A DNA stretch of 64,000 nt from an uncultured Mucilaginibacter sp. (lineage in GTDB: Bacteria > Bacteroidota > Bacteroidia > Sphingobacteriales > Sphingobacteriaceae), in assembly GCA_903863845.1 (NCBI GenBank), contig CAIPDP010000073.1, positions 1 to 64,000 of the forward strand, in the 5' to 3' direction. Position 1 is the stretch's first letter. Each line of letters begins with the position of its first letter. Shown here one piece after another: positions 20,463 through 29,619 of the stretch. The notes below the pieces were generated by a model that saw only the letters and a program-made list of their open reading frames with translations, was not told the origin of the DNA and did no database searches. The position numbers and the translations under genes are program-made.

Positions 20463-21251
20463 CTATAATTTAATATCTCCCTCAAACACCCACTTCGCCG
20501 GACCCTCTAAAAAAATATTAGTAAAATGCTGCCCATCTATTGTTTCGAAGCGGATATTTAAATCTCCGCCCAAAACTTTCACCGGCGTTTGGATCTTACC
20601 AGTTTGACCAAAATGTTTGGCCATTGCCAGGGCAACTGCTGTAACCCCGGTACCACAGGCATAGGTCTCATCTTCAACTCCGCGCTCGAAGGTGCGTACG
20701 AAATAGCCTTGTTCCAGCGGTTCAACAAAATTGATATTGATGCCATGCTGCTTGTAGGTAGCATTGTTTCGGATGGCATAGCCATCGTGATAAACGTCTT
20801 TATCTTTCAGGCCGCTAACCAATTGCACGTAATGAGGAGAACCCGTATTTAAAACATAGGCTTCGCCATCAAGATCAACCTTATTCACATCGATCATCTG
20901 CAGACTCACCCAATCGCCGGAGTCTGAAATTTTGGCATGATGCGGTCCGTCAACTGCCAAAAAATTCGTCTCTGTGTCAATAATTCCCAAAAATTTGGCA
21001 AATGCAACAATACAGCGCCCGCCATTGCCACACATACTGCTCGGTTGCCCGTCGGCATTATAATAAACCATTTCAAAATCGAAATCGGGCTTGTCCTGCA
21101 AAAACATGATCCCATCGCCACCTATGCCAAACCGGCGGTCGCAAAGGCGCGCGATAAGCCCTGTATCATGGTGATTTACAGCATTTTTGCGGTTATCAAC
21201 CATGATAAAATCATTGCCGGCGCCCTGGTATTTATAAAAACTAAGTTTCAA
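20463..21251 (-). CDS. dapF: diaminopimelate epimerase
   Basis: YQGAGNDFIMVDNR, SMCGNGGRCIVAFAKFLG, ETYACGTGVTAVA. Confidence 0.96.
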   Translation of the reverse strand: MKLSFYKYQGAGNDFIMVDNRKNAVNHHDTGLIARLCDRRFGIGGDGIMFLQDKPDFDFEMVYYNADGQPSSMCGNGGRCIVAFAKFLGIIDTETNFLAVDGPHHAKISDSGDWVSLQMIDVNKVDLDGEAYVLNTGSPHYVQLVSGLKDKDVYHDGYAIRNNATYKQHGININFVEPLEQGYFVRTFERGVEDETYACGTGVTAVALAMAKHFGQTGKIQTPVKVLGGDLNIRFETIDGQHFTNIFLEGPAKWVFEGDIKL

Positions 21252-21365
21252 TTTTAATGTTTGTATTTAACGGTAATACTACAAAGGAACAATAAGTCGG
21301 AATATTATTGATCACCCTGCTTCTTTTTATTTAACAAAATTTAACAAAATTACTTATAACTAACC

Positions 21366-21398
21366 ATTGACGATTACGTCTATATGGTATTAAATTTG
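21366..21398 (+). promoter_or_regulatory. candidate Bacteroidetes-type promoter for the htrA-like gene
   Basis: ATTG (21366-21369), 21-nt spacer, TAAATTTG (21391-21398) matching TAnnTTTG. Confidence 0.4.
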
Positions 21399-21524
21399 AA
21401 GTCTATATCTTACCAAAGATTAAACATTTAAACAGAAATTGAATAATTCGGTGAAACCCTCCCCGGTTGTTGATTGCGAAAATGAGGGGTAGTTTCGAAA
21501 CCATTAAAAAACAGATCAGAGAAA

Positions 21525-23078
21525 ATGAAAAAGTTTGGTTTAACAGTATTAACCGCTTTCCTTGGCGGTGCATTGGCGCTGAGCGCATACAAAGTAATCG
21601 AGAATAGGTATGCAAGCGGCATGAGCCTAGACGAAAAACAAAAAGTTTATTTCACAAACAACCCCTTACCCTCACCATCTGTATCTTCAGCGGGCGAAGT
21701 CGATTTAACGCAGGCTGCCGCTGAAGTTACTCCGGCAGTTGTTTATATCCGCACAACCTATGCAACAGAAGAAAACAGCGGGCAGGATCAGATGCAGCAA
21801 TTATTTGGCGACATGTTTGGGCAGCATATGGCACCACAAGGTCCGCAAATGGCATCTGGTTCGGGTGTTATTATTTCGCCTGATGGATATATCGTAACCA
21901 ATAACCACGTAGTGGCAAAAGCCGAAAAAATTGAAGTGGTAACTAACGATCACCACCATTACACCGCGAAAGTGATCGGCACCGATCCTAATACCGACCT
22001 TGCACTGATCAAGATCAGCGGCGACAATCTGCCGATCGTTAAGTTTGGCAACTCCGATGCTGTAAAGGTTGGAGAGTGGGTTTTGGCAGTAGGTAACCCT
22101 TTCCGCCTTACTTCAACCGTTACTGCAGGTATCGTAAGCGCTAAAGGCCGTAACATTAATATCATCGGTCATGAAGATCAGGAACAGGATCAGATGACGC
22201 CATTCGGACGTATGCATGTACAGCGCCAGGGCGGAGCAAAAGTAAATTCGGGTATCGAATCATTTATACAGACTGATGCAGCGATCAATCCGGGTAATAG
22301 CGGTGGTGCTCTGGTAAACTCCAGAGGCGAACTGATTGGTATCAATGCTGCGATCGCTTCACAAACCGGTTCATACGAGGGTTATGGTTTTGCTATTCCG
22401 ATCAACCTGGCACGTAAAGTGTTGAACGATATCGAAAAATACGGTGCTGTAAAACGTGGCTACCTTGGTGTAAGCTTTAAAGAACTTGACCAGGATCAGG
22501 CCGATGCATTGCACATCAGCCAAACTACCGGCTTGTACGTTGATCAGGTAGCTCCGGGTAGTGGTGCTGAACAAGCTGGCTTGAAACATGGAGATATCAT
22601 CACCAAAGTAAACGGCAAAACAGTATATGAATCGTCTGACTTGCAGGAACCGGTAGCCCGTTTAGCTCCTGGCGATAAGATCGACCTGGGTGTTTTACAC
22701 GAAGGCAGCGAAAGAAATGTTGCGGTAACACTGAAAGCTGATGCTGGCAACCTGAGCCGCAGCACAGCGATGACCAAATCAGCCGAAGAAATGTATAACA
22801 AACTCGGCGCAAGCTTTAAACAATTGAGCCCGGCCGAAAAAGCAAAATTCCACGTGACTCATGGTGTGCTGGTTACTCAGGTTCGTCCGGGATTGTTATT
22901 TGACGAGACTCAGATACCAGTTGGCTCGGTAATCACCGGCATCAATAAGCAGCCTATCAACAATGTCGATGATATTGGTAATGCTCTTGGCGCATCTAAG
23001 AATGGAACTCTGAGCATTTCAGGTGTGCTTCCTGATGGAACAACCTTCAATAATATGTTCAGCAACGGCGATCAATAA
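21525..23078 (+). CDS. Do/DegP-like periplasmic serine protease with PDZ domains
   Basis: GSGVIISPDGYIVTNNHVV, NTDLALIKI, QTDAAINPGNSGGALVN. Confidence 0.94.
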   Translation: MKKFGLTVLTAFLGGALALSAYKVIENRYASGMSLDEKQKVYFTNNPLPSPSVSSAGEVDLTQAAAEVTPAVVYIRTTYATEENSGQDQMQQLFGDMFGQHMAPQGPQMASGSGVIISPDGYIVTNNHVVAKAEKIEVVTNDHHHYTAKVIGTDPNTDLALIKISGDNLPIVKFGNSDAVKVGEWVLAVGNPFRLTSTVTAGIVSAKGRNINIIGHEDQEQDQMTPFGRMHVQRQGGAKVNSGIESFIQTDAAINPGNSGGALVNSRGELIGINAAIASQTGSYEGYGFAIPINLARKVLNDIEKYGAVKRGYLGVSFKELDQDQADALHISQTTGLYVDQVAPGSGAEQAGLKHGDIITKVNGKTVYESSDLQEPVARLAPGDKIDLGVLHEGSERNVAVTLKADAGNLSRSTAMTKSAEEMYNKLGASFKQLSPAEKAKFHVTHGVLVTQVRPGLLFDETQIPVGSVITGINKQPINNVDDIGNALGASKNGTLSISGVLPDGTTFNNMFSNGDQ

Positions 23079-23105
23079 TAAGTTTGAATGAGTAGTTTAA
23101 TAGAA

Positions 23106-23131
23106 AACCCGGCTTTTTGGCCGGGTTTTTT
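23106..23131 (+). terminator. intrinsic terminator after the Do-like protease gene
   Basis: AACCCGGC-tttttg-GCCGGGTT followed by a T-tract. Confidence 0.85.
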
Positions 23132-23152
23132 TGTTTACCGGATCAGGTTTAA

Positions 23153-23956
23153 TTAAAATACATTGAACAGGTTATACTCCAGCCGCAACAGGTAGGTGTT
23201 GGCGCTTGACCGAACCATATCATTATAAAGCGGTGTTCGATAGGCAAAGTCGACCCTAATAAAACTGTTAATGATCAATTGAAGCCCCGGGGCAACATCC
23301 AAATAACTTTGTCCATAACCCGGATTATTTTTCCCGAGCAATTCAGCATAGATATTAAGGTTTACCTGGTTGTAATTCTCATATTTCCGGGGGAAAAGCA
23401 AATAGCCTGCAGACAGGGTATAGGCAAGCGCATCATGTGAATTGCCCGGAGGTATCGCAAAATCACCAGTATTTGGGAAGGCCCGAACGTAACTTTCACT
23501 TACCGAGATCGCCAGTTTATGTATAAGCCTGGTAAAAACAACACCAGTTTGTACGCCGCTGTTATCGCCTTCAAGGCTAATTTCCTGGTAAGGCACCGGG
23601 TTATTGATGGCGGCTGCTTTTACAAAAAATGCGCCCCTGAAATGACTTTGCACCGAGTCGACCGAAAAAAACCTGTATTTAGCGTAAACACTGCCTCCCT
23701 CGAAATGTTGGTTAGGCTGGTAATAATCGGAAGCATACAACGAGCCATGAAGCATCAGGTTTTTGTTGGCGCCAAACATCAATTCGATGCTTGTGCGATC
23801 TTTGTACGATGGGTTAAAATAACCCTGGTTCTCGATCCTGATGCCTAAAGAGTGCGTTGCCATATTACTGGCAGGTTCGGTATTGATATACAATTCCTGC
23901 GAAAAAGCAGGGGAAATGACCGCCACCAGCCAAAGGGTAACGAATATCGTTTTCAT
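23153..23956 (-). CDS. hypothetical secreted/outer-membrane barrel-like protein
   Basis: Signal peptide (ISPAFSQE), alternating aromatic beta-strand pattern, terminal NVF. Confidence 0.6.
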   Translation of the reverse strand: MKTIFVTLWLVAVISPAFSQELYINTEPASNMATHSLGIRIENQGYFNPSYKDRTSIELMFGANKNLMLHGSLYASDYYQPNQHFEGGSVYAKYRFFSVDSVQSHFRGAFFVKAAAINNPVPYQEISLEGDNSGVQTGVVFTRLIHKLAISVSESYVRAFPNTGDFAIPPGNSHDALAYTLSAGYLLFPRKYENYNQVNLNIYAELLGKNNPGYGQSYLDVAPGLQLIINSFIRVDFAYRTPLYNDMVRSSANTYLLRLEYNLFNVF

Positions 23957-23973
23957 AGCTGATCAATTAAAAA

Positions 23974-24468
23974 CTATATCGTTATATGGTAAACATGTCC
24001 ACTGCCGGGGGTTTCGATTGCATCGGGCTTAAACTTTTTGGAAACGGATAGTGGTGCAAAACCTTTATCGACCAATGTGAACGCTACTGTACCTGTAGGG
24101 TTTTTATTGTCGGTATTTACTAACCTGAAGGTATCGCCATCGTAGCTAAAACTATTGTTGATGACCTTAACCGCGTCAAAATTGAAAGTTGCTTTCAGGC
24201 TGTTGACAAAAAATCCGGCATTTTCTACCTTTTTGCCGATCTGCGCTATATTGACCGGGGCGTCTTTTTTAAAGGTTATCACAAATACATTGCGGTTCAG
24301 ATCAGCTTTAATATCGCTGATAAAACTCAGCGTACGGAGCGATTTTTCTGTCGCTTTTGAGCACATAGAACAAGTTAGGCCGCTAACCTGTAGCTCAGCT
24401 TTGATGAATTGCGCTTTCGCTGCGCCGGAAATAATTAATAGGATTATAAATATTTTAAGTGTTTTCAT
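23974..24468 (-). CDS. heavy-metal-associated (HMA) domain protein, secreted
   Basis: VSGLTCSMCSKATEKSLRTL motif; start MKTLKIFIILLII (24468) preferred over 24726. Confidence 0.8.
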   Translation of the reverse strand: MKTLKIFIILLIISGAAKAQFIKAELQVSGLTCSMCSKATEKSLRTLSFISDIKADLNRNVFVITFKKDAPVNIAQIGKKVENAGFFVNSLKATFNFDAVKVINNSFSYDGDTFRLVNTDNKNPTGTVAFTLVDKGFAPLSVSKKFKPDAIETPGSGHVYHITI

Positions 24469-24544
24469 TATGATCAAAAATTTAATCGTAAAAATTAATA
24501 GCAAGGCGCGTCGCGCCAGATTGGATAGTACGAATAATTTAGGA

Positions 24545-24928
24545 TCAGATCCTGAAGTTGCAGTTTTTAAGATAGGCCGAAACAGGTGATAAAGGTGGTC
24601 CACGATAAGTTGTTCCGGCAGTTGCAAACCCCGTAGGAAGCAATGTAGGATCCAGGCGATAAAGCCGGGGTAAAATAGCAGCATAAACTTTACCCGAAAA
24701 AACGGATAAAGCACTTTGGTGTGCATCTTTCACCTTAACGTCGATCCGCTTGTCTTTACAGCAACTCATCTTCCGTGCACCTGCGCCCTTGCTGCATTCT
24801 TTGGCAGGGGCATCGATGCGGATTGAAGAAAGACGGTTGAAGCAATAATGAAGATTCAATGCAAAGCCCGACACGGTACCGAGGTACAGCATCGCCAGAA
24901 ATAATATGGCGGACTTTTTTAACATCAT
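24545..24928 (-). CDS. HYC_CC_PP family-like protein
   Basis: LHYCF...KMSCCKDKRID...PP pattern with signal peptide, adjacent to the HMA gene. Confidence 0.75.
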   Translation of the reverse strand: MMLKKSAILFLAMLYLGTVSGFALNLHYCFNRLSSIRIDAPAKECSKGAGARKMSCCKDKRIDVKVKDAHQSALSVFSGKVYAAILPRLYRLDPTLLPTGFATAGTTYRGPPLSPVSAYLKNCNFRI

Positions 24929-25033
24929 ACAAAATTAAGGTTTTACATTAGCATTACCCCTAAAATTTTAAATGGTGATTTGTTAATGATAATTTAGCGC
25001 TTCCTGAACTGTTATAAAACCAAAAAAACTAAT

Positions 25034-25870
25034 ATGAAAAAGATGCTTTTTTACCTTGCTGCCTACCTTTTAGCAGGAACCAGCCAGGCACAGAATTTAA
25101 AACTGCCGGCCTTAAGTACAACTCAAACCATAGAGCAGGAGTTGGGCCTCGGTAAGATCACTTTAACTTACTCCCGGCCAGATATCCGTGGTCGTAAAAT
25201 TTTTGGGGGCCTTGAGCCCTGGGGCACCGTTTGGCGCACTGGTGCCAATGCCGCCACGATCATTAAATTCTCTGATGATGTAGTCCTCGAAGGATATAAA
25301 GTACCTGCCGGAGAATACGGTTTATTTTCTATCCCCGGCCAGGATGAATGGACCGTGATCCTCAATAAAACAGCCCATCAATGGGGTGCCTATGACTATA
25401 AAGCATCAGATGATCTGTTGCGATTTAAGGTGAAGACCATCAATCATACCGACCCGCTGGAAACCCTGACCTTCCAGTTTATCAATGTCGACCAAACTAA
25501 GGCTGAATTGGAGTTTCGCTGGGAAAAAGTGTCCTTTTCGTTCCATATTACGGTAGATCCGGATGCTCAGGTGATGGCCGATATTGACCGCATCATGAAC
25601 AAAGACAGCAAACCTTATTTTAATGCAGCGGTATACTACTATGAAAACAACAAAGACCTGAAAAAAGCGCTTGAATGGATCAGTACCGCTGAAAAAGCAG
25701 ACCCCAAGGCACCTTATTTAAAAGTTTGGAAAGCACGTATCCAGCTAAAGGACGGTGACAAAGCAGGCGCATTATCCACCGCTACGGAAGGAGTAAAACT
25801 GGCACACGAACAAAATGATGCCGAATATGAACGCCTTAACCAGGCGGTTGTCGATCAGGCGAAAAGTTAG
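25034..25870 (+). CDS. DUF2911 domain-containing protein
   Basis: ITLTYSRPDIRGRKIFGGLEPWGTVWRTGANAATIIKFSDDV. Confidence 0.85.
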   Translation: MKKMLFYLAAYLLAGTSQAQNLKLPALSTTQTIEQELGLGKITLTYSRPDIRGRKIFGGLEPWGTVWRTGANAATIIKFSDDVVLEGYKVPAGEYGLFSIPGQDEWTVILNKTAHQWGAYDYKASDDLLRFKVKTINHTDPLETLTFQFINVDQTKAELEFRWEKVSFSFHITVDPDAQVMADIDRIMNKDSKPYFNAAVYYYENNKDLKKALEWISTAEKADPKAPYLKVWKARIQLKDGDKAGALSTATEGVKLAHEQNDAEYERLNQAVVDQAKS

Positions 25871-25965
25871 GCGCGTTGCGGTTAGCACTTGGAGAAGTAT
25901 TGAGAAGAATGCGGAGTGCGGAGTGCCGAATGCGGAATGATTAATGACCCGAAGAGTTACGAAGT

Positions 25966-27654
25966 TTAAGAAACTTCGTAACTCTTTTTGTTTGGTAGCA
26001 CTAAATTCAACAACCCGGAAATTATGATCACCAAGAAACAACCAATAGCATTTAACCACAAATAGGCGATCTGATCGGTAAGGCCCATCCAAATGATGAT
26101 CAGTTCTGTTATGACAGCAGCTATAAATACCGAGTTGCCGCGTATTCTCTTCAGATAAAATGCGACTACAAATACGCCAAGGATAGTTCCGTAGATATAG
26201 GACCCTAACTGGTTAACTGCCTCCAGCAGGTTGCCCATTTTACCGGCATACAGCGCCATACCGATACAAACCAATCCCCAGAAAATGGTAGCTGCCCGCG
26301 ATACGTTCAGGTAGTTTTGATCGGATCCGTTTGGGTTGATGATGCGTTTATAAATATCAACTACCGTTGTAGATGCCAGCGAATTGAGTGCGCTTGCTGT
26401 AGAACCCATTGATGCCAGGAATACGATCGCGATCAACAACCCGATCAATCCCTTCGGCAAATTATGCGTTACGAAATTGAGGAATACGTAATTGGTGTCG
26501 TTGGTTGCATCGCTTTTGCTATCTGTCTTTTTGATAATATTTATCGCTTTGCTCCTTATCCCGGTTTGCACAGAATCGGCGTGTTTAAGCGCGATCAGAT
26601 CTGCCGGCGATCTATTACCGTTGAAATAGGCATTTGCAGCCAGCTTTTTTTGTTCGAAGGCATCAGAATACTGCTTTTCAAGTTTATTGTATTCATTCGC
26701 ATAGCTGCTTTGCTTAACCTGCTGCACCTCGTAATTATTAAAAAACAAAGGCGGTTGGTTAAACTGGTAAAATACGAACACCAGCACACCGATCAATAAG
26801 ATCAAAAACTGCATCGGTATTTTGATCAGTCCATTCATGATGAGGCCAAGGCGACTTTGGCCGATGGAGCTGCCCGTAAGGTACCTTCCCACCTGGCTTT
26901 GATCGGTCCCAAAATAGGAAAGTTGCAAAAAGAAACCACCTATGAGTCCGCTCCAAACCGTATAGCGGTTATTGATATCAAATTTCCAGTCGATCACATT
27001 CATCCTGCCCAACTTACCGGCCAAATGCAATGCTTTTCCGAAACCCAGTCCCGCGGGTAGCAAATGAACAACCAGTATACCCGCTGCAAACATACCCAGG
27101 AAAATGATGCTCATCTGCAACAGCTGGGTATAGGACACGGCTTTGGTGCCTCCGTAAACGGTATAAAATATTACCAGTCCGCCAATAAACAGCGTCGTAT
27201 AAACTACGTTGATATTGAGTATGGCCGATAGGATGATAGATGGCGCATAAATGGTGATGCCGGTTGACAGGCCTCGTTGAACCAGAAATAAAAAAGCGGT
27301 AAGCGCCCGGGTTTTTAAGTCGAAGCGCTGCTCCAAAAACTCATAGGCCGTATATACTTTTAATCGGCTAAAAATGGGCACAAAAGTGATGCACAGCACG
27401 ATCATGGCCAGGGGCAGTCCGAAATAGAACTGCACAAAACGCATCCCATCCGAAAAAGCCTGTCCGGGTGCCGATAAAAACGTGATAGCGCTTGCTTGTG
27501 TGGCCATAACAGAAAGCCCCACGGTATACCAGGGCATAGAACGTCCGCCAACCAAAAACTGATCGATATTTTGCTGTTTCCCGCTTTTCCAGATCCCGTA
27601 GATGACGATCCCTGAAAGCGTTAGGCCCAATACGATCCAGTCGATTAAACTCAT
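25966..27654 (-). CDS. sodium:solute symporter
   Basis: 12-13 TM SSS family pattern; FLVGGRSMPWYTVGLSVMATQASAITFLSAPGQAF. Confidence 0.9.
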   Translation of the reverse strand: MSLIDWIVLGLTLSGIVIYGIWKSGKQQNIDQFLVGGRSMPWYTVGLSVMATQASAITFLSAPGQAFSDGMRFVQFYFGLPLAMIVLCITFVPIFSRLKVYTAYEFLEQRFDLKTRALTAFLFLVQRGLSTGITIYAPSIILSAILNINVVYTTLFIGGLVIFYTVYGGTKAVSYTQLLQMSIIFLGMFAAGILVVHLLPAGLGFGKALHLAGKLGRMNVIDWKFDINNRYTVWSGLIGGFFLQLSYFGTDQSQVGRYLTGSSIGQSRLGLIMNGLIKIPMQFLILLIGVLVFVFYQFNQPPLFFNNYEVQQVKQSSYANEYNKLEKQYSDAFEQKKLAANAYFNGNRSPADLIALKHADSVQTGIRSKAINIIKKTDSKSDATNDTNYVFLNFVTHNLPKGLIGLLIAIVFLASMGSTASALNSLASTTVVDIYKRIINPNGSDQNYLNVSRAATIFWGLVCIGMALYAGKMGNLLEAVNQLGSYIYGTILGVFVVAFYLKRIRGNSVFIAAVITELIIIWMGLTDQIAYLWLNAIGCFLVIIISGLLNLVLPNKKSYEVS

Positions 27655-27731
27655 TCTATTATAGTAAAAGCAGAAAGCTGTAAATTGAGAACCTGTTTAC
27701 CCGGTAATTTAGGCGAAATAATCGAAACCAA

Positions 27732-27857
27732 TCATTTCAGTGCCTCGGTGATCAGCCAAAAGGATAAAATTAAAAAAACCAGCCATACGATAACGACACC
27801 GTAAAACTGGTTCCAGCTTTTTATGAATGAAGGAAGATCGGGATCAACGATCTTCAC
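27732..27857 (-). CDS. putative 41-aa single-TM protein (GTG start)
   Basis: (V/M)KIVDPDLPSFIKSWNQFYGVVIVWLVFLILSFWLITEALK*, overlapping the end of the upstream small gene; not in the ORF track. Confidence 0.5.
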   Translation of the reverse strand: MKIVDPDLPSFIKSWNQFYGVVIVWLVFLILSFWLITEALK

Positions 27858-28035
27858 GACCCCGTACAAATACGTTTAAAAACAGTGCTGCTGCAAGCAA
27901 GCCCAATAAGCCGCCAACCGGGATCCAAACCCAGCTAACATCAAGCACCCAACCGGTAAACAGACCTGATACCAATGCAACCAGGTAATACAGGTTATTG
28001 ATGCTTTTTTCTTTTCCTTCGTGTGTGTGTGCCAT
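27844..28035 (-). CDS. small two-TM hypothetical protein
   Basis: MAHTHEGKEKSINNLYYLVALVSGLFTGWVLDVSWVWIPVGGLLGLLAAALFLNVFVRGREDR. Confidence 0.6.
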   Translation of the reverse strand: MAHTHEGKEKSINNLYYLVALVSGLFTGWVLDVSWVWIPVGGLLGLLAAALFLNVFVRGREDR

Positions 28036-28255
28036 GATATTCAAATTACAACCTTGCAAAAGTAATTGTTTATATGATGTGTAGCAAGGGGATAAATAAA
28101 TTAGCTTTTATAGCATCGCAAATAACAATTTACGGTGTTTGACACTAAGATGACCCGGCTGAAGTCATGAAATCAGCATTCACTTCGGGGTATTGAACTG
28201 AGTTCGTATCTTGGCCACCTTATAAAATTCATCGGGCAGACCGGGAATCCGGCTA

Positions 28256-29521
28256 ATGAAATTATTCCGCAAACTACATACAACGTTAACAATGCTAATG
28301 CTGGTTTATTGCATTAGGGGGGTTTCCTATGCACAGTCGATGCCTATAGCGAGGCAAACAATAGCGGCCGATACTACCGATAAAGCGAAAAATAATTTTA
28401 AGGATACGACGGTTCGGTCAAAAGACCTTTTTGATGTATTCAGCAGCATTTTTCATAAAAATAAAATAATGGTGAAACAGAAGGACACCATTACTACCAA
28501 ACCTGAATTTTCTGTTATTCCTGCTTTAGGCTATACGCTTGAAACAGAGTTTGTGGTGTCATTGACCGGCAACGTAGCCTTCAGAACCGATTCATTGGCG
28601 CATATTTCTACGATCTCTACCAATATCGGTTATACACAAAACAGGCAATTCACCTTCCCGATCGAATCTGAGATCTGGACCAAAAATAATGAGTACAGCC
28701 TCGTAGGCGACTACCGCTTTTATAAATACCCGCAAAGTACCTACGGGCTTGGCACCAATGCCAATATAAAAAACGAGGAACCGATGGACTATATTTATTT
28801 CAGGTTCCACGAGATCGTATTAAAAAACATTGTTGGTAATTTCTTTGCCGGTGGTGGTTATATTGTTGATTACCACGTAGGAGTTACCCATCAGGGGCCA
28901 GTAAACGGTGCCGCATCAGACTATACTGCTTATGGTCCGCAGACTAAGACAATATCGTCGGGTGTTAGTTTTCAACTGCTTTACGATACGCGCGAAAATT
29001 CCATTTACCCCGACGACGGATCTTATGCCTCGCTGCAGTTTCGCGATAACCGAACTTTTTTTGGCAGCAGCAGCAACTGGCGCTCGCTGATCATCGACCT
29101 GCGAAAATACTTTAAATTCCCGGAGGGTACCGACAATGTGCTGGCCCTTTGGAGTTACGATTGGCTTACGCTTACTGGTAAACCGCCCTATCTCGACCTT
29201 CCCGCAACTGGTTGGGACCCCTATGCCAGCACCGGCCGGGGATACATTCAAGGTCGTTTTCGCGGAGCCCAGGAAGTTTATGCTGAAGCCGAATACCGTT
29301 TCAAGATCACTCGCAACGGATTATTCGGTGGCGTTGTTTTTAGCAATGCACAAAGTTTTTCTGGTGCACCTGGCACGCCGCTTCAATCGATACAGCCCGG
29401 TTACGGTACCGGCCTTCGCATTAAATTAAATAAACTGAGCAAAACCAATATCGATATCGACTATGGCTTTGGTCGCCAGGGCTCAAGGGGCCTGTTTATT
29501 AACGTAGGTGAACTCTTCTAG
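28256..29521 (+). CDS. BamA/TamA-like surface antigen outer-membrane protein
   Basis: C-terminal barrel motifs RGYIQGRFRGAQEVYAEAEYRFKI, GTGLRIKLNKLSKTNIDIDYGFG. Confidence 0.75.
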   Translation: MKLFRKLHTTLTMLMLVYCIRGVSYAQSMPIARQTIAADTTDKAKNNFKDTTVRSKDLFDVFSSIFHKNKIMVKQKDTITTKPEFSVIPALGYTLETEFVVSLTGNVAFRTDSLAHISTISTNIGYTQNRQFTFPIESEIWTKNNEYSLVGDYRFYKYPQSTYGLGTNANIKNEEPMDYIYFRFHEIVLKNIVGNFFAGGGYIVDYHVGVTHQGPVNGAASDYTAYGPQTKTISSGVSFQLLYDTRENSIYPDDGSYASLQFRDNRTFFGSSSNWRSLIIDLRKYFKFPEGTDNVLALWSYDWLTLTGKPPYLDLPATGWDPYASTGRGYIQGRFRGAQEVYAEAEYRFKITRNGLFGGVVFSNAQSFSGAPGTPLQSIQPGYGTGLRIKLNKLSKTNIDIDYGFGRQGSRGLFINVGELF

Positions 29522-29619
29522 GACACGATTTAGGATTTGATGGATTTAGTAGGATGCACCTTTTCTTTTAAATCCTATATTTATAATCCCTTAAATCCAT
29601 CAAATCTTAGAATCGTGTC
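29522..29619. repeat. inverted repeat of AATC-type micro-units (GACACGATT...AATCGTGTC)
   Basis: gacacgatttaggatttgatggattta (29522-29548) versus taaatccatcaaatcttagaatcgtgtc (29592-29619); overlaps the PIG-L gene 3' end. Confidence 0.85.
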
